From an uncultured Oscillospiraceae bacterium (GTDB lineage Bacteria; Bacillota; Clostridia; Oscillospirales; Acutalibacteraceae), in contig USLQ01000007.1 in assembly GCA_900555545.1 (NCBI GenBank), positions 1-13,368 on the forward strand: 13,368 bases of DNA, given 5' to 3'. A program made the position numbers and the translations under genes. This document shows, in pieces, positions 1-6,034 of this stretch. How positions within the stretch are numbered: the stretch's first letter is position 1; each line of letters opens with the position of its first letter. The notes beneath the pieces were generated by a model, which worked only from the letters and a program-made list of their open reading frames with translations, was not told the DNA's origin and ran no database searches.

Positions 1-699
1 TTGCTTCCGAGTGTGGTGGACGGTCAGCACGCAGATACAGTGCTTATCTGCAAACTGCTTGAGCTTGCCCACGATCTCGTAGTCGCTGGCGTAGCTGTAC
101 GCTTCGCCGCCCACTTCCCGGATTTTCTGCATGGTATCAATGATAATGAGCTTGGTGTCAGGATGCTCCCGCATGAAATTCTCCAACTGCTCGTCCAAAC
201 CGTTCCCGATTTTTCCGGCAGCGGTGGCGAAGTGCAAATTGGGCGTGTCGTTCACGCCATACATCATAAACATCCGGTTCTGGATGCGCTGGAAGTCATC
301 CTCCAACGCAAGGTAGAGGACGGTTCCTTGATGGACTTTGCACCCCCACAAGTCCTGCCCGGTGCTGACGTGGTAGGCAATCTGCGCAACCAGGAACGAC
401 TTGCCGATCTTGGGCGCGCCAGCGAGAAGGTACGCCCCTGAATGGAGCAAGTTTTCAATAATGGGCGGGCGACTTTTGTAGGCGGTCTGAAACAGTTCCG
501 TCATGGTGAGCGTGTGCAGGTAGCGCGGGTCAGCCATACGCTGCATCTTACGGTACATTTCCTCCAAATTTTCCATTTCCCCATTGCCTTTTGCCTCCGA
601 AGCGGGTATACTATTGCCAGAATCTTTTTGAATGGACTGCCCGGCATCTGCGCCAACAGATGCGTTGTGGGCGGTCTTTTCTTTTGCGTCAATTCCCAT
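1..699 (-). CDS. RepA-like / AAA_25 family ATPase, C-terminus beyond the left edge
   Basis: Reading leftward from ATG at 699, 233 codons are open to the window edge, so the C-terminus is missing. The first 55 or so residues are a polar, low-complexity tail. An ATPase core of the RecA/RepA type follows: Walker A GAPKIGKS at residues 94-101, an ALEDD motif at 131-135, Walker B LIIIDT at 184-189, and TVHHTR at 226-231, resembling the sensor strand of hexameric RepA helicases. Proteins of this family act as replicative helicase loaders or helicases on plasmids and mobilizable elements. The start is set by AGGAGG eight bases upstream. It overlaps the end of the MobC-like gene by 11 bases, which suggests translational coupling. 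It probably serves autonomous replication or maintenance of the excised element. Confidence 0.85.
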   Translation of the reverse strand, partial: MGIDAKEKTAHNASVGADAGQSIQKDSGNSIPASEAKGNGEMENLEEMYRKMQRMADPRYLHTLTMTELFQTAYKSRPPIIENLLHSGAYLLAGAPKIGKSFLVAQIAYHVSTGQDLWGCKVHQGTVLYLALEDDFQRIQNRMFMMYGVNDTPNLHFATAAGKIGNGLDEQLENFMREHPDTKLIIIDTMQKIREVGGEAYSYASDYEIVGKLKQFADKHCICVLTVHHTRKQ

Positions 700-1024
700 A
701 GGCAGCTTCCTCCTGCATTCCGCTCATAATAGTTGCGATCATCTGGATCGTGTCCAGCAGCTCATCGTTCACGCCCTGTCCAGCCTCAATGCGCCGCAAC
801 TCGTCCAACACAGCGGCCAGTTCGTCCCGGAGGGCCTTATAGACCCTAGGGTTGCCCTGAACCACCACATCCCGTTCCAGCAGTCGCCGGGTGATGTAGT
901 CCTGCTTTGTCAGGCCGGACAACTTGACGAAGATTTCCAGCTGCTCGTCCTCCTCCGGGGAGACCCGGAAGGCCACTGTTTTGTTCCGCCAGCGATTGTG
1001 GCGGTCAAGATTTTTCATAGACAT
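689..1024 (-). CDS. MobC-like ribbon-helix-helix mobilization (relaxosome accessory) protein
   Basis: This is a 111-residue basic protein. Residues 15-50 (NKTVAFRVSPEEDEQLE followed by a LTKQDYITRRLL helix) look like the ribbon-helix-helix DNA-binding fold of MobC/MbeC-type mobilization proteins. The rest is a helical tail. In known relaxosomes such proteins bind at oriT and help the relaxase nick; that role is inferred here from family resemblance and from position between integrase and RepA-like ATPase. The start at 1024 is supported by AAAGGAG placed 9 bases upstream. A second ATG lies two codons downstream. The gene begins 4 bases after the integrase stop and its end overlaps the ATPase start. 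A plain RHH regulator of the operon is the main alternative. Confidence 0.75.
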   Translation of the reverse strand: MSMKNLDRHNRWRNKTVAFRVSPEEDEQLEIFVKLSGLTKQDYITRRLLERDVVVQGNPRVYKALRDELAAVLDELRRIEAGQGVNDELLDTIQMIATIMSGMQEEAAYGN

Positions 1025-1028
1025 TGTT

Positions 1029-2111
1029 TTAAGCTCCTTTCTCGGTTTTCAGCGAGTCCAACTTGTCAGCCATTTCTACTTGACGGGTGGGGAACAGATG
1101 AGCATAGCGGTAGGTGATGTCGATACTCTCATGCCCTACCCGTTCTGCGATTGCCAAAGCGGTAAATCCCATGTCAATCAGCAGGCTGATATGGCTATGT
1201 CTCAAATCGTGTATGCGAATGCGTTTTACCCCGGTTTCTTTACAGCCCCGATCCATCTCACGGTGGAGATAGTTTTTACTGACAGGGAAAATGCGGCTGT
1301 CCGGTTCCACACCGTAGAGTTGCTTGAGGTAGTCCTGTATCTCATCGCACAGAAATTGGGGCATCTGGATAACACGGTTACTCTTGGGCGTTTTAGGTGT
1401 GGTGATGACATCCTGTTTGTTGAGCCGCTGATAAGATTTGTTGATGGTAACGGTATGCTTCTCAAAGTCAAAGTCCGCTGGTGTCAGTGCCAACAGTTCG
1501 CCCTCCCGGATTCCGCACCAGTAAAGCATCTCAAAGGCATAAAAAGAAATGGGCTTATCCATCATCGCCTCGGAAAACCTGGTGTACTCCTCCCGCGTCC
1601 AAAACAGCATTTCCCGCCTTTCTTCTGTTCCCATATTTCCTGCCCTCTGTGCCGGATTGACTTGCAGGCCATAGTATCGGATTGCATGATTGAAAATTGC
1701 GCTTAACTGGTTATGAACCGTTTTCAGGTAGGTCTTGGATAGGGGTTTTCCGTGACAATCTGTAAGATTACGAATTTCATTCTGCCAGTCAATGATGTCC
1801 TTGGCCGTAATCTCCGACAGCTTCCGCTTGGCAAAGTAGGGCAGAATCTTCTTCTTGATGATGCTCTCTTTGGTGAGCCAGGTGTTGAGTTTCAGCTTGG
1901 GTTTGATGTCCTTCTCATATAGAGAAACAAAACTCTCAAAGGTCATATTTACATCGGCCTGTTTCTCCATCAGGAACTCCCGTTCCCAGGCCAAAGCCTC
2001 CTTTTTGGTTGCGAAACCGCGTTTAAGTTTCTGCTGACGCTCACCCCTCCAGTCCGTGTATCGGAACTGAACATACCAAGTTCCGTTGTCCTTATTTTTG
2101 AATGCGGCCAT
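1029..2111 (-). CDS. int: Tyrosine recombinase/integrase of the element
   Basis: This is a full-length 360-residue phage/Tn916-type integrase. An N-terminal arm-binding beta domain covers roughly residues 1-55 (GTWYVQFRYTDWRGERQQ), a SAM-like core-binding domain about 57-165, and the catalytic domain about 166-350. Catalytic residues can be placed: R202 in CGIREGEL, a lysine in the KTPKS turn near 240-243, H301 and R304 in HDLRHSH, H327 in GHES, and the nucleophile most likely Y336 in YRYAHL. All are present, so the enzyme should be active. AAAGGAG lies 8 bases before the ATG, inside the end of the preceding excisionase-like gene. It would integrate and, with the excisionase, excise the element at the GMP-synthase 3' end. 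Target specificity is inferred from location only. Confidence 0.95.
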   Translation of the reverse strand: MAAFKNKDNGTWYVQFRYTDWRGERQQKLKRGFATKKEALAWEREFLMEKQADVNMTFESFVSLYEKDIKPKLKLNTWLTKESIIKKKILPYFAKRKLSEITAKDIIDWQNEIRNLTDCHGKPLSKTYLKTVHNQLSAIFNHAIRYYGLQVNPAQRAGNMGTEERREMLFWTREEYTRFSEAMMDKPISFYAFEMLYWCGIREGELLALTPADFDFEKHTVTINKSYQRLNKQDVITTPKTPKSNRVIQMPQFLCDEIQDYLKQLYGVEPDSRIFPVSKNYLHREMDRGCKETGVKRIRIHDLRHSHISLLIDMGFTALAIAERVGHESIDITYRYAHLFPTRQVEMADKLDSLKTEKGA

Positions 2112-2113
2112 AT

Positions 2114-2317
2114 TTAGCTCTCCTTTCTTTTCGTCTCAGTCCTCGTACCGTAGAACTTTTCATGAAAGAATTTCCGGTCAATCCGGCCAGCGATCGTGAT
2201 GCAGCCAGTCTGTGCCAGCTCCTCATTCATTCGTTTAATGAGTTTATAAGCGTAGGGTTTAGATACTCCCAATTCCTCGGCTACTTCGTCCACACGCATA
2301 AAAATCTGTCCTGCCAT
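2114..2317 (-). CDS. Small winged-helix/HTH protein, probable excisionase
   Basis: This 67-residue basic protein has a MerR/excisionase-like helix-turn-helix (MRVDEVAEELGVSKPYAYKL, residues 7-26) and a basic tail that probably forms the wing. Its position directly before the integrase (2-base gap, with the integrase RBS inside this gene) is the usual place for a recombination directionality factor that bends att DNA and favours excision. The frame is open further upstream to a GTG at 2371, but the ATG at 2317 is preferred because a purine-rich AGGAAAGGAAGG stands just ahead of it and the HTH then sits at the N-terminus as is usual for Xis proteins. An operon regulator is an alternative reading. 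Confidence 0.8.
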   Translation of the reverse strand: MAGQIFMRVDEVAEELGVSKPYAYKLIKRMNEELAQTGCITIAGRIDRKFFHEKFYGTRTETKRKES

Positions 2318-2602
2318 ACGCAAAAATACCTTCCTTTCCTTGTCGTAATCGTTTCTCGTTTGCCGTTTCACCCTTCAGACTCTGGCAGGCAACCCTTCCC
2401 GGCGCTGTGCCGTTTATTTTTCTCCTTGACACGCTCATATCGTCGCCTGTTTCCCCAGAGAAAGTATCTGTCGGACGGTCATTCAGTTTTGCTTCGTCTG
2501 AAATTCCCCCTCTCACTTTACAACGGACATTTTTTTGCCGTTTTGAGGGTATCCAATTTGTAAAATTTCTGTGACTTAAACTTATTTGCTTGTTCCATCC
2601 TC
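2318..2602 (-). other. Long untranslated leader ahead of the excisionase-integrase operon
   Basis: About 280 bases separate the leftward promoter from the excisionase start. No gene with a convincing start and RBS was found. An open frame on the minus strand (start 2516, overlapping the excisionase in another frame) has no recognisable domain and is not called. The stretch holds a short GC-rich hairpin near 2400-2412 and a repeated ACCCTTC word, but no known riboswitch class was recognised. Confidence 0.35.
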
Positions 2603-2631
2603 ATTATACTAAGCATATTAGTTAAAGTCAA
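2603..2631 (-). promoter_or_regulatory. Leftward promoter for excisionase-integrase-mobilization operon
   Basis: On the minus strand TTGACT (2631-2626) and a perfect TATAAT (2608-2603) are separated by 17 bases. The spacer contains the element's CTAAGCAT box, so repressor binding there should shut off excision functions. Confidence 0.8.
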
Positions 2632-2705
2632 GTGGTTTGCAGAAAAACATTAAATAAATTTGTTTAGATTTCTCTTGACTATCCTAAGCATTTCTGCTAT
2701 GCTAA
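2609..2705. promoter_or_regulatory. Pair of repeated operator-like boxes (CTAAGCAT)
   Basis: CTAAGCAT occurs at 2609-2616 and again at 2684-2691 in the same orientation, with a partly inverted partner ATGCTAA at 2699-2705 and an inverted partner TTAG at 2618-2621. Each copy sits between the -35 and -10 hexamers of one of the two divergent promoters. They are 75 bp apart. They are likely binding sites of the adjacent CI-type repressor; this is inference from placement. Confidence 0.6.
2675..2703 (+). promoter_or_regulatory. Rightward promoter for repressor and membrane-protein genes
   Basis: TTGACT at 2675-2680 and TATGCT at 2698-2703 are separated by exactly 17 bases. An AGGAG at 2724-2728 follows and leads into the repressor ATG at 2738. 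The second operator-like box overlaps the spacer and -10, consistent with autoregulation. Confidence 0.75.
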
Positions 2706-2737
2706 ATTTATCAAGTTCCAGATAGGAGTTGGCTGTT

Positions 2738-3265
2738 ATGGCGATTGGAGAGCGGATTCAGTTCTTTCGTAAATTGCGTGGTATGACCCAAAAATATCTT
2801 GGCACACAAGTTGGTTTCCCGGAGAAGTCGGCTGATGTTCGCCTTGCTCAATATGAAACCGGAACAAGGACGCCAAAGGCCGATATGACCGCTGCACTGG
2901 CCAATATTCTGGATGTCTCGCCTCTGGCGCTGTCTGTACCGGACATAGATTCCTACCTTGGTCTGATGCACACCCTCTTTACTCTGGAAGATCGCTACGG
3001 CCTTAAAGTCTGCGAGTGTGATGGAGAAGTCCATCTCCGTGTAGATGTGTTTCAAGGCAAAGAGGCTGCTGAACTGAACCGCTCCCTGCTTGCCTGGCGT
3101 GAACAAGCCGCCAAATTGGAAGCGGGAGAGATCACCAGAGAGGAATACGACCGCTGGCGTTACCGCTACCCCGAATTTGATACAACCCGCATCTGGGCCA
3201 AGGTCATCCCGCAGGGCCTCAGCGATATGCTGGTAGATGAACTGAATAAGGACAAGGAGGATTGA
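2738..3265 (+). CDS. Cro/CI-type (XRE) repressor of the element
   Basis: The 175-residue protein starts with a classical XRE helix-turn-helix at about residues 4-63 (IGERIQFFRKLRGMTQ, then RLAQYETGTRTPK). Its helical C-terminal part has a REQAAKLEAGEITREEYDRW segment also seen in Firmicutes element repressors. No SOS-type Ser/Lys peptidase domain is visible, so induction would need another signal, such as an antirepressor or protease. The start is the ATG at 2738, 9 bases after AGGAG; an in-frame TTG at 2729 lies too close to that site. It faces away from the excisionase-integrase operon across a divergent promoter pair and probably represses both. The next gene starts 2 bases after its stop. 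Confidence 0.85.
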   Translation: MAIGERIQFFRKLRGMTQKYLGTQVGFPEKSADVRLAQYETGTRTPKADMTAALANILDVSPLALSVPDIDSYLGLMHTLFTLEDRYGLKVCECDGEVHLRVDVFQGKEAAELNRSLLAWREQAAKLEAGEITREEYDRWRYRYPEFDTTRIWAKVIPQGLSDMLVDELNKDKED

Positions 3266-3267
3266 AA

Positions 3268-3777
3268 ATGTCCAATCAACTAATTAATGAGAATCAAGTA
3301 AAAGCGGCTATTGGCATAACAGATTGGCGGCATCTTTCAAAGGACAAACTGATGAATTTTATATCTATCCTGCCAGATGTTGATAATGAGGTTGCTATCA
3401 AAATAATCGAACAATTCCCGGAATTTTCCAAGAATTCGGTGGAAATGGTCAACATTATGCGAGATGTATGTAGTACAGCTTTGGAAGATGACAAACTAAG
3501 TACCGCACAAAGCGTAGAAGCATATAAGCAGGTGTTGGATGAATTAAGTTCTCTCCTCAAGAGAGAAGACATTTCCATCGAAGATCGAAAATACTTCGCC
3601 AACAAGATGATTGAAGTTGCAGATAAAATTGGTCTAAAAGATACAGAGGGCAAGACCTTTAAGGGAAAATTGCTCAATACCGTAGGTGGGGTTGTTCTTG
3701 GTGCATTACTGATTGGTGCAAGTGTTTTAGGCGTAAAGTACCTTGATACCAAAAACAACAATTTACTTAGACATTGA
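3268..3777 (+). CDS. Unrecognised protein with C-terminal membrane helix, co-transcribed with the repressor
   Basis: This is a 169-residue protein of unknown function. Residues 1-130 are soluble and mostly helical and charged (for example ITDWRHLSKDK at 17-27 and a helix-rich stretch at 80-125). Residues 135-158 form one hydrophobic Gly/Ala/Val/Leu-rich segment that should span the membrane, followed by a short polar tail ending NNNLLRH. There is no signal peptide, so a tail-anchored topology with the bulk in the cytoplasm is likely. The start is ATG 3268 with AAGGAGG 7 bases upstream; an in-frame TTG at 3262 overlaps the repressor stop. It is AT-richer than the repressor. Being expressed with the repressor, it would be made while the element is quiescent, which fits an exclusion or defence function, but no domain proves it. 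Confidence 0.8.
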   Translation: MSNQLINENQVKAAIGITDWRHLSKDKLMNFISILPDVDNEVAIKIIEQFPEFSKNSVEMVNIMRDVCSTALEDDKLSTAQSVEAYKQVLDELSSLLKREDISIEDRKYFANKMIEVADKIGLKDTEGKTFKGKLLNTVGGVVLGALLIGASVLGVKYLDTKNNNLLRH

Positions 3778-3783
3778 ATATAA

Positions 3784-3823
3784 AAAAGGTCTAACCGACT
3801 TGCAAAAATCGGTTAGACCTTTT
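3784..3823. terminator. Strong hairpin terminator, probably bidirectional
   Basis: A perfect 15-bp inverted repeat (AAAAGGTCTAACCGA at 3784-3798 with its complement at 3809-3823) encloses a 10-base loop. It lies just after the membrane-protein stop at 3777. Read leftward, the stem is followed by a run of T, so it can also stop transcripts leaving the purA-guaA-ddh-guaAb operon, for which no other terminator was seen. Confidence 0.85.
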
Positions 3824-3989
3824 CTCTTGGATAAGTTTTTAATCTGCACCTGCAAACCACCCGTTACCTGCCAGAAAATCAGCAAGTATGGATTTGACGA
3901 GTGCTATCAATCTGCTATCAAATGGGGATTTCGAAAATCAAAAACTCAGTGTTTATGCGGATTTGCGGGCCCTCATATCCACTTTTTAC
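3824..3989. other. Element end region between terminator and GMP synthase stop
   Basis: This stretch of 166 bases has no supported gene. It should contain the right attachment site and integrase arm sites. The only clear structure is the spaced direct repeat TGCTATCAA. The crossover core is expected at or just inside the guaA-like stop codon (ATTCGAATAA on the minus strand), but it cannot be proved without the other junction. Confidence 0.5.
3902..3921. repeat. Direct repeat TGCTATCAA, period 11
   Basis: TGCTATCAA at 3902-3910 is repeated exactly at 3913-3921. The 11-base period places both copies on nearly the same face of the helix. Short spaced direct repeats near an att core are typical of integrase arm-type sites; that role is inferred. 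Confidence 0.6.
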
Positions 3990-4973
3990 TTATTCGAATT
4001 CAATCGTACCGCTCGGCTTCGGCGTGAGATCATACAGCACGCGGTTGACACCGGGGACCTCGCTGGTGATACGGCGAGTGATATGCTGGAGGAGTTCAAA
4101 CGGCACATCCTCCACGGTGGCGGTCATGGCGTCCTTGGTATTGACAGCGCGGATGATAACCGGATACGCATAGGTACGCGCGCCATCCGTAACGCCGACG
4201 GACTTGAAGTCCGGCACCACAGTGAAGTACTGCCACACCTTGCCCGCCAGACCATTCTTATCGAACTCCTCACGCAGGATCGCGTCGGACTCGCGGACAC
4301 ACTCCAGGCGGTCGCGGGTGATCGCGCCCAGGCAGCGCACGCCCAGACCGGGGCCGGGGAACGGCTGACGGTAGACCATGCCGTCCGGCAGGCCGAGCGC
4401 CTTACCGACAACGCGGACCTCATCCTTAAAGAGGAGTTTGAGCGGCTCGACGAGTTCAAACTGAAGATCCTCCGGCAGACCGCCGACATTGTGGTGCGCC
4501 TTGACACCGTCACTCTCCAAGATATCGGGATAGATGGTGCCCTGCGCGAGGAACTTGATGCCCTCAAGTTTGCGGGCCTCCTCCTCGAAGACGCGGATAA
4601 ACTCCGCACCGATGATCTTGCGCTTCTGCTCCGGATCCGCCACACCGGCGAGTTTGTCCAGGAAGCGGTCGACGGCGTCAACATAGATCAGGTTGGCGTC
4701 CATCTGATTGCGGAACACCTCGATCACCTGCTCCGGCTCTCCCTTGCGCAGCAGACCGTGGTTGACGTGGACGCACACCAGCTGCTTGCCGATCGCTTTG
4801 ATCAACAGGGCGGCGACGACCGATGAATCCACACCGCCGGACAGTGCCAGCAGCACCTTCTTATCGCCCACCTGCTTCTGGATGGCTGCCACCTGCTCAG
4901 TGATAAATGCGTCCGCCAAAGCCGGCGTCGTGATACGCTCCATCGTATCGGGACGTTTGCACATCTCCATCAT
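3990..4973 (-). CDS. guaAb: Stand-alone GMP synthase ATP-pyrophosphatase subunit (no glutaminase domain)
   Basis: The 327-residue protein corresponds to the C-terminal two thirds of GMP synthase, which adenylates XMP and aminates it to GMP. The N-type PP-loop LSGGVDSS lies at residues 44-51, and [33 protein letters not shown] (202-210) and the C-terminal dimerization part ending GTIEFE are all present. The class I glutaminase domain is absent, as in archaeal GuaAb, so it must use free ammonia or a separate glutaminase. It is a complete protein rather than a truncated copy: it has its own GGAGG-type RBS (best spaced for the ATG at 4970, one codon inside the longest frame) and differs in many positions and by an indel from the full-length GuaA upstream. 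It is the last gene of the operon, 38 bases after ddh, and the element borders its 3' end. Confidence 0.9.
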   Translation of the reverse strand: MMEMCKRPDTMERITTPALADAFITEQVAAIQKQVGDKKVLLALSGGVDSSVVAALLIKAIGKQLVCVHVNHGLLRKGEPEQVIEVFRNQMDANLIYVDAVDRFLDKLAGVADPEQKRKIIGAEFIRVFEEEARKLEGIKFLAQGTIYPDILESDGVKAHHNVGGLPEDLQFELVEPLKLLFKDEVRVVGKALGLPDGMVYRQPFPGPGLGVRCLGAITRDRLECVRESDAILREEFDKNGLAGKVWQYFTVVPDFKSVGVTDGARTYAYPVIIRAVNTKDAMTATVEDVPFELLQHITRRITSEVPGVNRVLYDLTPKPSGTIEFE

Positions 4974-5011
4974 ATTCCCTCCATTTTATATCTTGAATAC
5001 AATAAAAACTC

Positions 5012-5998
5012 TTACAGCAGTTTGCGGCGCAGTGCTTCCCCATCCTCCGGATGAAGATAGGCCGGCGGGATATCAAAGAGCGTCTTGCAACCGGATACGC
5101 CCTCCTGATTCAGGCGGAAGGCGGCGCGGGCGCAGGCAACAAGCACACCAGTGGTAAACTCCGGATTGGAGTCCAGCTTCAGGCGGTACTCGATCACGTG
5201 CTTATGCTTGCCGTTCTCCCCAGTTGTCCCGGTGCGGAAAACCACGCCGCCATGGGGAATACCTGCATGGTTTTGATTCAGCTCTTCCTGGCTGATAAAG
5301 TGTACCGTCGTATCGTAGTCGGCAAAGTAGTTGGGCATAGTCTTGATCGCGTTTTCGATCGCAGCCAGATCAGCGCCCTCCTCAGCGACGACATAGCACT
5401 CACGCGTGTGCTTCTCACGGGTGGTGAGTACCGGCTGTTCACCGCTGCGGACACGCTCAAGCGCCGCCTCCACCGGGATGGTATACTGACGCGCGTCCAG
5501 TACGCCGGGGATCCGGCGGATCGCGTCGGAGTGGCCCTGGCTCACGCCCGGCCCCCAGAACGTATAATCAGACCCATTGGGCAGGATGGCCTGCCCATAC
5601 AGGCGGTTGAGGGAGAACATACCGGGATCCCAGCCGGCGGAGATGATCGCAACTTTGCCGCTCTCCCGGCTTGAGGCATCGACCGCCGCAAAGTGCTCCG
5701 GAATCTTGGCATGGGTGTCGAAGCTGTCGACCACGTTAAAGTTCTTGGCAAACTGCACCGTCTGCGTGGGCAGATCATTGGCGCTGCCGCCGCACAGGAT
5801 CATAACGTCGAACTTGTCGCGCATATTGGCAGCCTGATCGATGGCATAGACCGGCACATCCGTGCGTACCTTCAGGCTCTTCGGATCGCGCCGGGTGAAA
5901 ACGCCGCAGAGGACCAAGTCCTCCGTATTCTCGATCGCGTATTCCACACCGCGGCCCAGATTGCCATATCCGATGATTCCAATTCTGATTTTTTCCAT
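5012..5998 (-). CDS. ddh: meso-diaminopimelate D-dehydrogenase
   Basis: The 328-residue enzyme makes meso-diaminopimelate in one NADPH-dependent reductive amination of tetrahydrodipicolinate, giving precursor for lysine and peptidoglycan. The Rossmann motif GYGNLGRG lies at residues 10-17, CGGSAND at 69-75, DSFDTH at 91-96, the family signature SAGWDPGMFS at 120-129, WGPGVSQGHSDA at 148-159 and NPEFT at 278-282. Length and order match characterised Ddh proteins such as that of Corynebacterium. It lies in a purine operon, 36 bases after guaA and 38 before guaAb, with only a moderate GGGGGA RBS. The reaction consumes ammonia, as a glutaminase-less GMP synthase would. Confidence 0.95.
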   Translation of the reverse strand: MEKIRIGIIGYGNLGRGVEYAIENTEDLVLCGVFTRRDPKSLKVRTDVPVYAIDQAANMRDKFDVMILCGGSANDLPTQTVQFAKNFNVVDSFDTHAKIPEHFAAVDASSRESGKVAIISAGWDPGMFSLNRLYGQAILPNGSDYTFWGPGVSQGHSDAIRRIPGVLDARQYTIPVEAALERVRSGEQPVLTTREKHTRECYVVAEEGADLAAIENAIKTMPNYFADYDTTVHFISQEELNQNHAGIPHGGVVFRTGTTGENGKHKHVIEYRLKLDSNPEFTTGVLVACARAAFRLNQEGVSGCKTLFDIPPAYLHPEDGEALRRKLL

Positions 5999-6034
5999 AG
6001 TAAACTATCCCCCGGGATCATTTCAAATTTTTAT

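Larger units (their letters stand above)
1..3989. mobile_element. Right-hand end of an integrative (mobilizable/conjugative) element inserted at the 3' end of a GMP synthase gene
   Basis: The segment carries a compact set of mobile-element genes: an excisionase-like protein, a tyrosine integrase, a MobC-like relaxosome protein, a RepA-like ATPase and a CI-type repressor with a co-transcribed membrane protein. It stops directly at the stop codon of the guaA-like gene at 3990. The 3' end of guaA is a known integration hotspot for tyrosine-recombinase islands, which recombine in the last codons and leave the gene intact; that is the state seen here. The exact attachment core cannot be defined because the other junction lies outside the window. 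A relaxase and primase would be expected further left, but that is inference. A degenerate island rather than a mobile one is possible, although no gene visible here is broken. Confidence 0.75.

Noticed and set aside
1..1706. Plus-strand frames opposite the RepA-like ATPase, MobC-like and integrase genes
   Set aside because: They are antisense to genes with clear motifs and good ribosome binding sites, and they show no domains of their own.
2259..2516. An 85-codon minus-strand frame overlapping the excisionase start
   Set aside because: It has no recognisable domain, it overlaps a better-supported HTH gene in another frame, and the product looks like random low-complexity sequence.
3990..4973. 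guaAb as a truncated pseudogene of guaA
   Set aside because: All synthetase motifs and both ends are intact, it has its own RBS, and it differs from the neighbouring guaA throughout rather than being a recent shortened copy.
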